Source: Desulfuromonadales bacterium
GTDB taxonomy: Bacteria; Desulfobacterota; Desulfuromonadia; Desulfuromonadales; UBA2197
Assembly: GCA_014859605.1 (NCBI GenBank)
Contig: JACUTW010000008.1
Coordinates: forward strand, 1-52,761
Reading direction: 5' to 3'
DNA length: 52,761 nucleotides
In this document: piece after piece, positions 39,717 to 46,274 of the stretch
How positions within the stretch are numbered: the first letter of the stretch is position 1
How the letters are laid out: each line of letters begins with the position of its first letter
Notes under the pieces: model-generated
The model's input: the letters and a program-made list of their open reading frames with translations, nothing else
Database searches by the model: none
What the model was told of the DNA's origin: nothing
Translations under genes and position numbers: made by a program

Positions 39717-39923
39717 GGGAAGATAAAGTGCGCGATGCAGGCAGGCGGGGAGGCAGTCGCTGCAGCCGGTACAGCGCTGCGCATTGACGACGGCGGTTTT
39801 GCGGCCGAAGCCGTCGGTGCGTTCTGTCACGAGGGTGAGCGCGTCGACGGGGCAGGCAGCGACACAACGACCGCAGCCGGTGCAGTTCGTAGTGATCAGG
39901 AGGTTGGGAACTTTTTTTTGCAA
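39678..39923 (-). CDS. Small 2[4Fe-4S] ferredoxin-like protein
   Basis: 81 residues from a TTG at 39923, six bases after the upstream gene. Two four-Cys clusters are visible: CTGCGRCVAACP and CTGCSDCLPACL. The second lacks the usual Pro after the last Cys. The C-terminus is a short Pro/Leu-rich tail. It is the last gene of the leftward run that contains hgcAB and could pass electrons to HgcB or HgcA, which is inference. The overlap with the convergent SEC-C gene end is unusual, and the TTG start is not certain. Confidence 0.72.
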   Translation of the reverse strand: MQKKVPNLLITTNCTGCGRCVAACPVDALTLVTERTDGFGRKTAVVNAQRCTGCSDCLPACLHRALYLPLLSLHPQPRPEE

Positions 39924-39929
39924 GTGCCG

Positions 39930-40457
39930 CTAAAAATCCAGGTGGCGTTCGACAAATTTTTCGATACTGCTGATCTCCCTTTGCAATTCGTAATTACGGT
40001 TTTCCAGCTGAATAATCTCTTCCCCGAGACGCGCCTGTCTCTCCTTGAAGGCCGCCATCTGTGCCTTGGAATCTTCAATCATCTTGCTTAAATCCCCGTT
40101 TGACCCGCCTATATTCTGTTTTTGCCGCTCTTCCAGGGCGAGGATCCGCTCGTTCCAGGTCTTTTGCGCATCTTCGATGTTGTTGCGAGTATTTTTCATG
40201 GCGGTAATGTCCCGCTCGACGACTTCGATGCGCCGCGAGCGAAAACTCAGATAACTAATGGCCAGATTGAGTTTCTCCAGCGATTCTTTGTTGCTGGCGC
40301 TCTTTTGCCCGGCCTCCATGGCTGCTGCCAGGCGATTGATCGCTGCGGTCAAAGCTTCGACTGACGCCGGCGCCAAAGGCTTTTGCTCGGATGCGACGGC
40401 CGGGGAAGAGGGTAGGAGCAGGAGGAAGAGAACAGCTACGGTTAAAAATTGTGACAT
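39930..40457 (-). CDS. Periplasmic coiled-coil protein, unknown
   Basis: 175 residues from the ATG at 40457, with GGAG six bases upstream. A signal peptide (cleavage near AVASEQ) is followed by a helical, Glu/Gln/Arg-rich chain with two coiled coils (about 35-70 and 75-165). There is no Cys in the mature protein. It begins 28 bases after hgcB on the same strand, so co-transcription is likely. No family recognised. Confidence 0.75.
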   Translation of the reverse strand: MSQFLTVAVLFLLLLPSSPAVASEQKPLAPASVEALTAAINRLAAAMEAGQKSASNKESLEKLNLAISYLSFRSRRIEVVERDITAMKNTRNNIEDAQKTWNERILALEERQKQNIGGSNGDLSKMIEDSKAQMAAFKERQARLGEEIIQLENRNYELQREISSIEKFVERHLDF

Positions 40458-40485
40458 CAAAGACTCCGAATAACGTGAAAGGGGT

Positions 40486-40776
40486 TCAGGAACAGCAGTC
40501 GCCGCCGGGGGCACGCAGATTATGTTCGCGCAGCCAGTCATTGATCAGGCCGGTGGCACAGCCGACCCCGGCATCGACGGAGATTGCCGCCACCGGGCAG
40601 TTCAGCTGGCAGGCGCCACACTCCATGCAGTCGTCACGCAGGGCGATAACGGCCTTCTTGCCTTGCAGAACAAAGACCTGATGCGGACAGACCTCCAGAC
40701 AGCGGCCACAGCCGATGCAGATTTCCTCCTGCAACTGCAGGGTCGTCACATCCTTTAAATAGTGGAAACCTTTCAT
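40486..40776 (-). CDS. hgcB: Mercury methylation ferredoxin HgcB
   Basis: 96 residues from the ATG at 40776 with AAGGA seven bases upstream. Two 4Fe-4S motifs are present: CIGCGRCLEVCP (Cys20, 23, 26, 30) and CMECGACQLNCP (Cys50, 53, 56, 60). HgcB-specific features are Cys73 and the vicinal pair Cys94-Cys95 at the extreme C-terminus (GGDCCS). HgcB reduces the HgcA corrinoid so that it can be re-methylated, and its tail cysteines are thought to bind Hg(II). It directly follows hgcA, the defining gene pair for Hg methylation. Confidence 0.96.
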   Translation of the reverse strand: MKGFHYLKDVTTLQLQEEICIGCGRCLEVCPHQVFVLQGKKAVIALRDDCMECGACQLNCPVAAISVDAGVGCATGLINDWLREHNLRAPGGDCCS

Positions 40777-40780
40777 CACT

Positions 40781-41965
40781 TCATCCTTTCATGACCAGCC
40801 ATTGGCCGACAGCCAGCAGGACCGCGCTGCTCAGAATCGCCATCCCCATCAGCGGCATCGCCAGCCGCATCTCCTTTTTAACCCCGTTCGGTGAGGTGTA
40901 GGTCGTGCAGCCGGTGAAGTTGAGGGTGTAAAAAGCACTCACGGCCGGTAGCGCCAAAAAAGCTGCCAGCGTCTGCGGGATATTCCAGTCAGCGCCGACC
41001 AACTGATAGCAGATGAGTGCCCAGAGTAGGCCGACGCTGGCGCCCTTGACGGCAAAGCTCCGTCCCGGCAGCCAGGGGAGGAGGAGGGGGCCGACAACGA
41101 TGCCGGTGTAAAGGGCGCCGAGATAAGCAAAGATCATCTGGCTGGCAGCCGTGCTGCCGCTGCTGAAGAAGCCGAGAAGGAAGAGGAGCAGAGTGATGAT
41201 TGCCGCCGATTTTACGGCATGGACGATCTCGACCGGAAGGAGGACGAGGCGTTCGTAGAGGGTGAAGGTCAGCTCCCGCATGGACGGGGTGGTGACCTGA
41301 CCGTTGTCGAGATAGACAGGGAGATCGGCAGCGCGGATCGTTCCGTAGCGAACATTGAATCCACTCTCTTTCTTCACCGTGTGGGCCGCCACCCCCGGCG
41401 CGCCGAGGATCGGCAGGATCAGCTGACGATGGTTGACGATGCCTGCGAGGTTGGTCGCCTTGATCTGCGTCAGCAGTTCGCCCGTGCCGAAGGTCCCTTT
41501 GCCGGCCGCGCACCAGACATTGACGCCGAAGGTCTCCAGCACCAGCAGCCAGAGGTTGCGGCCGCGCAAGGTGCTGCGCAGGATGTCGTAACTCATTTTG
41601 TAGTTGGCAGTGACCAAAACTGGTGCCTCAGCGTCCGGGGTGCCGATGGCATACAGGCCGGGGGGGACAAGATAGTGCATCCGGCCGATCCCCCAACGCG
41701 CCTTGCAGGCGCCGAGATGATCGCTCAGGGTCAGTTCGCTGGCGATCTGCGCCACCCGTCCACCCTCGGACGTCGGCATCCAGCGCAGAAAACCGGGGAC
41801 TTTTTCAGTAATGACGCCGCCGTGGGTGGTGGCGGGTGGGCCGCAACAGGGGGGCTTCTCCAACGTGGCCGGGGGTGCGGCTGCGGGCGGGCAGCAGCTC
41901 GACAACGGCGGACAACAGGAGGGTGTGGGACGTTTCTCGATCTTTTTAATACGGCGTATCTTCAT
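40781..41965 (-). CDS. hgcA: Mercury methylation corrinoid protein HgcA
   Basis: 394 residues. The hallmark NVWCAAGK (149-156) includes Cys152, the lower-axial cobalt ligand unique to HgcA, followed by GTFGTGEL. The corrinoid-binding domain lies at about 55-235 and five membrane helices follow (about 240-392). HgcA carries a methyl group on its corrinoid and transfers it to Hg(II), making methylmercury. Before the usual N-terminus there is an extension of about 50 residues with three vicinal Cys pairs (17-18, 24-25, 40-41) in a Pro-rich context. The ATG overlaps the thioesterase stop (ATGA). Confidence 0.97.
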   Translation of the reverse strand: MKIRRIKKIEKRPTPSCCPPLSSCCPPAAAPPATLEKPPCCGPPATTHGGVITEKVPGFLRWMPTSEGGRVAQIASELTLSDHLGACKARWGIGRMHYLVPPGLYAIGTPDAEAPVLVTANYKMSYDILRSTLRGRNLWLLVLETFGVNVWCAAGKGTFGTGELLTQIKATNLAGIVNHRQLILPILGAPGVAAHTVKKESGFNVRYGTIRAADLPVYLDNGQVTTPSMRELTFTLYERLVLLPVEIVHAVKSAAIITLLLFLLGFFSSGSTAASQMIFAYLGALYTGIVVGPLLLPWLPGRSFAVKGASVGLLWALICYQLVGADWNIPQTLAAFLALPAVSAFYTLNFTGCTTYTSPNGVKKEMRLAMPLMGMAILSSAVLLAVGQWLVMKG

Positions 41966-42390
41966 AAGGATAGCTCTTTAGCTGGCAGTTGCGCAGCCAG
42001 GTGTGCGGTCAGTTCCGGCGGCAGCTTTGGACGGCCGCCCGCGCCGACGGCGGTGCCGGTGACCTGCGCCTTGACGATCAATTTGTGATCGGGTTGGCGG
42101 TAGATCGTTTGCAGAAAAGTGATCCGCACCGGCGAAGTCCGTTCCATCGCCACTTCGACGACAAAGGCATCGCCGCTGGTCAGGGAGGTTTTGTAGTCGA
42201 TCTCGACCCGCGTCACCACCAGATTGATCCCTTGCGCAGTGAGAGCAGCAAAATCGATGCCGAGCGTCTTGAGGTATTCGTGGCGGGCATGTTCAAGATA
42301 GTTCTGGTAAACAGCGTTATTCACCACCCCCTGCAGGTCGCATTCGTAATCGCGCACCGCCATATCCAGACAAAAGTTTTTAGATTCCAC
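41962..42390 (-). CDS. Acyl-CoA thioesterase, hot-dog fold (YbgC/4HBT type)
   Basis: 142 residues from a GTG at 42390 with GGAG seven bases upstream. The hot-dog helix motif VRDYECDLQGVVNNAVYQNYLEHAR carries the catalytic Asp position of the 4HBT/YbgC family. Later strands (VVTRVEIDYKTSL; AFVVEVAMERTSPVRITFLQ) fit. It hydrolyses acyl-CoA thioesters; substrate unknown. Its stop overlaps the hgcA start, so expression of the two is coupled, which is unexpected for a methylation pathway. Confidence 0.88.
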   Translation of the reverse strand: MESKNFCLDMAVRDYECDLQGVVNNAVYQNYLEHARHEYLKTLGIDFAALTAQGINLVVTRVEIDYKTSLTSGDAFVVEVAMERTSPVRITFLQTIYRQPDHKLIVKAQVTGTAVGAGGRPKLPPELTAHLAAQLPAKELSL

Positions 42391-42474
42391 TTGTTCACTC
42401 CATGTCCCGCGCGGCAAAAAGACGGGACTTCGTCATCGCCGGGGAAAATCGTCCAGGGATGTCAGGTTTCTCAC

Positions 42475-43725
42475 TCAGCTGCTCTTCGCGCCGGAGCGGA
42501 CCACACAGTTGCGTCCTTGCTCCTTGGCCCGGTAGAGAGCTTTGTCGGCGGCCTTGAGGACCGCTTCCGGGGTGAGATTGAAATTGTTGCGTTCGGCCAC
42601 GCCGATGCTCGCTGTCACCTTCAGTCGTTGTCCTTCTTTGCCCTTGACCGGTTGTTCCGGCTTCTCATTGGGCCGCGCGACATCGCGCAGGGTAAAACCA
42701 GTCATCTCGATGCTATGTCGCAACTCTTCAAGGTGGGGCAGCGCTTCCCGCGCACTTTTGTTCGGAAAGAAGACGGTAAACTCTTCGCCGCCGAAGCGAT
42801 AGGGGCGCCCGCCACCGCGGACCTCCTCAATCTTCGCCGCGACCATCTTCAGAACCTGATCGCCGACGTCATGACCGTGCGTGTCATTGACCTTCTTGAA
42901 ATAATCGATATCGACCATGGCGATGGTGTAAGTCCGTCCGACCTTGAGCAACTCCTCGTTCAGCGCCCGCCGCGCCGGCAGACCGGTCAATTCGTCACGA
43001 TAGGCCATGCGGTGCGACGATTCGACCAGCGAGACGGTGAGAATCAGTCCGGAAGTGGCAAACCAGAGGGTCAGAGTCTCGCCGGAGACCCCGGCGGCGA
43101 GGGGGACGATGGCGGCAACCAGGGCCCAGAGGAAACCGCCGTCGATCGCCGAGGGGTGGCGGGGAAAACGAAAGGCGAGGATGCCGCCCCCTAAAAGGAG
43201 GGCTGCTAAAGGGATCTGTGCCAGCGGCAGACGATCGAGAAGCGCCCAGGGGAGGGGTTTGCCGATCAGGAAGTTGCTGAGGACCGCGGGGCTGGCAAGA
43301 TACGCGAGATAAAGACAAAGGGGTTGCGCTGCGATCACCCCGGCGCGCAGCAGTCCCGGTCGGGAAAGCAAGCCGCGTTCGACAAAGAAGCTGATCATCG
43401 CCAGATTCAGGGGGATGAGGAATTCGGCTGCGGCAATGGCGAGCACGCGGGTCTCACCGTCCGGAAAGCGGCGCAGGCACAGGTCGGCTAAGGTTAAAAG
43501 GACCAGGGCAAAGAAGAGCCGGGTACGATTGAAGCGCCAGCTGAGAAAGAGCCCGAGCGATAGGACCAGGGCGGGGTAGTAGGCAAAGAAGCCGCGTACC
43601 TGGTCGGGGAGGGTGAGGAGATGGAAGAGGAGGACGCCGCCGAGAACTAGCAGTCCGCCGGGGAGGAGATAGACGAGATCCCGCTGGCGCAGGTTGATTT
43701 CAGCGGTCGAAGGGAGCAGTGCCAT
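42475..43725 (-). CDS. Membrane diguanylate cyclase (GGDEF)
   Basis: 416 residues. About eight N-terminal membrane helices (roughly 15-245) are followed by a GGDEF domain (about 255-410) with DELTGLPARRAL, VDIDYFKKVNDTHGHDVGD and the active-site GGEEF, so it should make cyclic di-GMP. The inhibitory site normally four residues before that motif (RxxD) reads RGGG, so product inhibition through it is unlikely. It lies 84 bases upstream of the thioesterase-hgcAB run on the same strand. Confidence 0.93.
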   Translation of the reverse strand: MALLPSTAEINLRQRDLVYLLPGGLLVLGGVLLFHLLTLPDQVRGFFAYYPALVLSLGLFLSWRFNRTRLFFALVLLTLADLCLRRFPDGETRVLAIAAAEFLIPLNLAMISFFVERGLLSRPGLLRAGVIAAQPLCLYLAYLASPAVLSNFLIGKPLPWALLDRLPLAQIPLAALLLGGGILAFRFPRHPSAIDGGFLWALVAAIVPLAAGVSGETLTLWFATSGLILTVSLVESSHRMAYRDELTGLPARRALNEELLKVGRTYTIAMVDIDYFKKVNDTHGHDVGDQVLKMVAAKIEEVRGGGRPYRFGGEEFTVFFPNKSAREALPHLEELRHSIEMTGFTLRDVARPNEKPEQPVKGKEGQRLKVTASIGVAERNNFNLTPEAVLKAADKALYRAKEQGRNCVVRSGAKSS

Positions 43726-43728
43726 GTT

Positions 43729-44304
43729 TTAAAGTCCATTTGTGCCAAAAATTTTAAGGAGATTCATAGCATGAGTCCGGCGTGCTGTAAATCTTTTGAA
43801 AGGTATTTGGATCTCGCTCTTGGCTAACGTGGCGGCCGGGTAGGGGATGAGCCGGTAGTAGAGGTGGGCGCCGTAGGCGGCGAGAAAGAGGATCACCACT
43901 CCGCCTGCCGGCAACAGGCTGGCATAGTGGCGGTCGGCGGCGCGCAGGGCGATGCCGCTGCCGATCAGCGCCGCACCGCTGACGACGGCGAGGATGATCT
44001 GCCGGGCCGGGGTGAGCCAACCGAGATCGACGCCGAGCTTGATCAGGTAGGCGACCGCGAGGACCAGGGCTGTGACTCCGGCCCAGCCGAGGAGTTGGGT
44101 GACATTGAGCTGCGGGAGGGTGGAGCGGGACGCCGGGCGGGGAGTCGTTGCTGTTGTTCGCGGGGGAGTCGGCGCCGCCGGTTCAAGAAAGATGAAATCG
44201 CCGGGATCCCTGGCTGTCTCCGATGTCTGCAGCGCCTCCAGGCGACGTACTCGCGCTTCGAGAGCGAGGATCTGGCGTTTGAGTTCATCTTCGGTGGGGG
44301 GCAT
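43729..44304 (-). pseudogene. DUF2339 membrane protein, truncated
   Basis: 191 codons remain from the ATG at 44304 (GGGAG upstream). The start is normal for the family: a short coiled coil (DELKRQILALEARVRRLE), a Pro/Thr linker and membrane helices (LGWAGVTALVLAVAYLIKLG and onwards to YGAHLYYRLI). After residue about 160 the family sequence stops, and an unrelated hydrophilic tail follows (KSEIQIPFKRFTARR). Full members run to several hundred residues with many more helices, so most of the gene has been lost, probably by deletion. Confidence 0.7.
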
Positions 44305-44457
44305 GCGTTCTCCCTGCAATTCATGTGTTCAAAGTCGGGCAAGGTTTTTACAATGGCGCAAGATTATACCGGAACAATCAAGACGGCAACAGAAACGAAA
44401 AAGGAAAGAAGAAGCGATTGAGTCCGCGTGCTTTATGAGCTCTGTTCATTGCCGTTG

Positions 44458-44489
44458 TAGGGACGGATCTATGTGGCCGCCCGGTTTTG
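44458..44489 (+). repeat. REP-like repeat, copy A
   Basis: 32 bases that match the reverse complement of 46111-46142 at 27 positions. Its internal palindrome is partly decayed. Together the copies flank the toxin-antitoxin block in inverted orientation. Confidence 0.65.
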
Positions 44490-44505
44490 CTGTTCTTTCC
44501 GCTGA

Positions 44506-44841
44506 TCAAACGTTACCCGTATCGATGAATAGGTCGAGCCGGTCGCGCGTTTCAGCGGACAGGTTGAGGATGTGTTCATCCCGCAGAAGCTTATGCCGAT
44601 GGAGAAGGGGGAGTTTGAATAATAGATTCGAGCGCCGCCAATTGTCGAAACACTCAGCAACGATGGCGTCTGAGTCCTTGAGGTGTTTGTAGAGGAGCAA
44701 GTACTTGTCATGTTCGGATCCGATGCCTGAATGGACGATCGCCGCTGCCTGTTGATTGATCGTGCGGCAAAGCTCGGAGAGGAGATCTTTTTCGACGCTG
44801 CGCAGATATTTCCAGTCCTTTTCCGGAATTGAGTTTGCCAT
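44506..44841 (-). CDS. Small soluble protein downstream of the toxin-antitoxin pair, unknown
   Basis: 111 residues from the ATG at 44841, with AAGGAGG about eleven bases upstream. It is all-helical in appearance, with IPEKDWKYLRSVEKDLL at the start and a Leu/His/Arg-rich segment (LFKLPLLHRHKLL) near the end. There is no signal peptide, membrane helix or Cys cluster. It lies 50 bases after the antitoxin on the same strand, inside the repeat-bounded block, so it may be a third component. No family recognised. Confidence 0.65.
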   Translation of the reverse strand: MANSIPEKDWKYLRSVEKDLLSELCRTINQQAAAIVHSGIGSEHDKYLLLYKHLKDSDAIVAECFDNWRRSNLLFKLPLLHRHKLLRDEHILNLSAETRDRLDLFIDTGNV

Positions 44842-44891
44842 GGCTGGCTTTTCCTCCTTTTGCCACCTTGATCTCCGCCATGCCGGCTCCG

Positions 44892-45659
44892 CTACTCCGC
44901 TCCCATCAACCCCGCCACTTTCTCCCACCACTCTTTCTCCTCTATCCCGTACTCCCCGCTCTTTTCGCGGACAGCGCCATGCTTCTTGTCCCTGGCTGCC
45001 CCGCTCAGCAAAGCGCGCAGAGCAGCAACGTCGAGGCCGAGAAAGCACGCTAGGCGCGCCATGACATCAGGCGGCGTCTGCTCGGGGGGCAGATCGTTAT
45101 TCTCTAACCTAACCAGCGTCGCCGCTTCCAGACCGACGGCGGCGCAGACCACCTCCGGCAGCAGGTGGGTGGCGGTCAAAACTTCACGCAGGTATTCACC
45201 AAAGGAAAGGTATTGCCCGAGGAGCGTGGCGTTGACCTTGGCGATGGCGGCGCCGCGCGCACCTGCGAAGAGATTGACCTGCGCGTCGGGAAAGCGGTCG
45301 ATGAGCTGATGGACGAGGAGATTCATCGACGGCGTAATCGCCACCTCGCCCCGCTCCCAACGTCCGTAACTGTTGCGTCCGACATGCAACAGGTCGCAGA
45401 TCTCCTCCAACTTGAGGTTGAGAACCTGGCGCAGGGTCTTGAGTTGGAGAGGAGTCAGAAGCGGCTTGGCCCCGAATTCAAGGGTGATTCGTTTCTTGTC
45501 GATCTCCAGGCTCTGGAGATGGGTAAAGGTGATCTCGCCGCAGGCTGGGCAGATATCGCAGTCGAGGTCGCGCAGGGTGTGGACGGCGTCGTTGATGGTG
45601 ATCGTTAATTCGGTCTTGCCGGGTTGGTTTTCGGCGGCGAAGCAGCTCGTGCAGATCAT
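44892..45659 (-). CDS. MqsA-like antitoxin/regulator with YgiT-type zinc finger and two HTH regions
   Basis: 255 residues from the ATG at 45659, overlapping the toxin stop (ATGA). An N-terminal YgiT/MqsA-type zinc finger (CTSC ... CPAC) is followed by a helix-turn-helix (about 75-130: LKLEEICDLLHVGRNSYGRWERG). It is longer than MqsA of Escherichia coli (about 130 residues). The extra C-terminal part contains a second HTH-like stretch (VVCAAVGLEAATLVRLEN) and a Lys/Glu-rich tail. MqsA proteins neutralise the toxin and repress their own promoter; the palindromes upstream fit that role. Confidence 0.82.
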   Translation of the reverse strand: MICTSCFAAENQPGKTELTITINDAVHTLRDLDCDICPACGEITFTHLQSLEIDKKRITLEFGAKPLLTPLQLKTLRQVLNLKLEEICDLLHVGRNSYGRWERGEVAITPSMNLLVHQLIDRFPDAQVNLFAGARGAAIAKVNATLLGQYLSFGEYLREVLTATHLLPEVVCAAVGLEAATLVRLENNDLPPEQTPPDVMARLACFLGLDVAALRALLSGAARDKKHGAVREKSGEYGIEEKEWWEKVAGLMGAE

Positions 45660-46009
45660 GGTTGGCATCCCTGTTGGTTCGTGAAAGAGGTCAGCGTCCA
45701 TTCGATGAAGGCATCGGTCGTCGGGTGGTAGTTGCTGCACACCTTGCAATAGACCTTGGTCCCTTTGGTGCTGGTGCCGTGGATGACGTAATGGGTGTTG
45801 AGTTTGTTGCTCGCTCGAACGCTCGTTGCCGGCATGGCTTTTTCTACCGTTGTCGCGGTCATGATGATTTGTTCCACATCTGCTTCGTAGAGTCCGGCGC
45901 GGATCATATCCTTCTGGCAATCAAAGGTCTTGCGCAATTTTCCCGCCAGATAAACATCCTGGATGGTGTGCAGAACCCGATCGTCCAAAGCGGTTCCAAT
46001 CGGTGTCAT
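45656..46009 (-). CDS. Putative toxin of MqsR/DUF4258-like type
   Basis: 117 residues from the ATG at 46009, with AAGGA seven bases upstream; an earlier in-frame start at 46033 lies in the operator and is rejected. The core DCQKDMIRAGLYEADVEQII and THYVIHGTS followed by GTKVYCKVCSNYH resembles small ribonuclease toxins of the DUF4258/MqsR group. The call rests mainly on size, gene order and the MqsA-like partner. The first gene of the pair, it precedes its antitoxin as in mqsRA. Confidence 0.7.
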   Translation of the reverse strand: MTPIGTALDDRVLHTIQDVYLAGKLRKTFDCQKDMIRAGLYEADVEQIIMTATTVEKAMPATSVRASNKLNTHYVIHGTSTKGTKVYCKVCSNYHPTTDAFIEWTLTSFTNQQGCQP

Positions 46010-46064
46010 ATAAGATTCCTTCTGTTGCACCAATTGGTGTTTTTATGATTACACCAATTGGTGT
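45996..46064 (-). promoter_or_regulatory. Twin palindromic operators of the mqsRA-like pair
   Basis: CACCAATTGGTG (46028-46039) and ACACCAATTGGTGT (46051-46064) are perfect palindromes with centres 24 bases apart. A degenerate third half-match CCAATCGGTGT (45996-46006) overlaps the toxin start. The upstream operator lies within the promoter spacer, the other just after the -10, so binding should block transcription. Confidence 0.8.
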
Positions 46065-46075
46065 GATAGCGTCAA
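46046..46075 (-). promoter_or_regulatory. Promoter of the mqsRA-like pair
   Basis: On the minus strand TTGACG (46070-46075) and TAATCA (46046-46051) are 18 bases apart. The second palindrome lies between them. Confidence 0.55.
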
Positions 46076-46110
46076 TAATTATTTTGAGGCGTATATTTGC
46101 CGTCTTAGGT

Positions 46111-46142
46111 CAAAGCCGGGCGGACACACAGGTCCGCCCCTA
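46111..46142 (-). repeat. REP-like repeat, copy B
   Basis: The palindrome GGGCGGAC (46118-46125)/GTCCGCCC (46132-46139) with flanks matches 44458-44489 in inverse orientation at 27 of 32 positions. This copy keeps its stem intact and resembles widespread extragenic palindromes. Confidence 0.65.
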
Positions 46143-46185
46143 CCGAAAAAATCGGTCGACGGCAATAACGCTGCTGATCCCACGC

Positions 46186-46228
46186 AGAAGCGGGGCAATC
46201 CAGCTTGTCGCCGCATTGCCCCGCTTCT
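46186..46228. terminator. Perfect 14-bp hairpin downstream of nrdJ
   Basis: AGAAGCGGGGCAAT (46186-46199) pairs perfectly with 46215-46228. A T tail (TTTTA) is present only on the plus-strand side, whereas the adjacent gene nrdJ is read on the minus strand. It may still end nrdJ transcripts or block antisense entry. Confidence 0.6.
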
Positions 46229-46274
46229 TTTAATCAATCAAAATCCGACTCATTATCCCCTCCACCCGTTCACT

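Noticed and set aside
41989-43194. 401-codon open frame opposite the thioesterase and cyclase genes
   Set aside because: The opposite strand carries clear family motifs (hot-dog helix, GGEEF).
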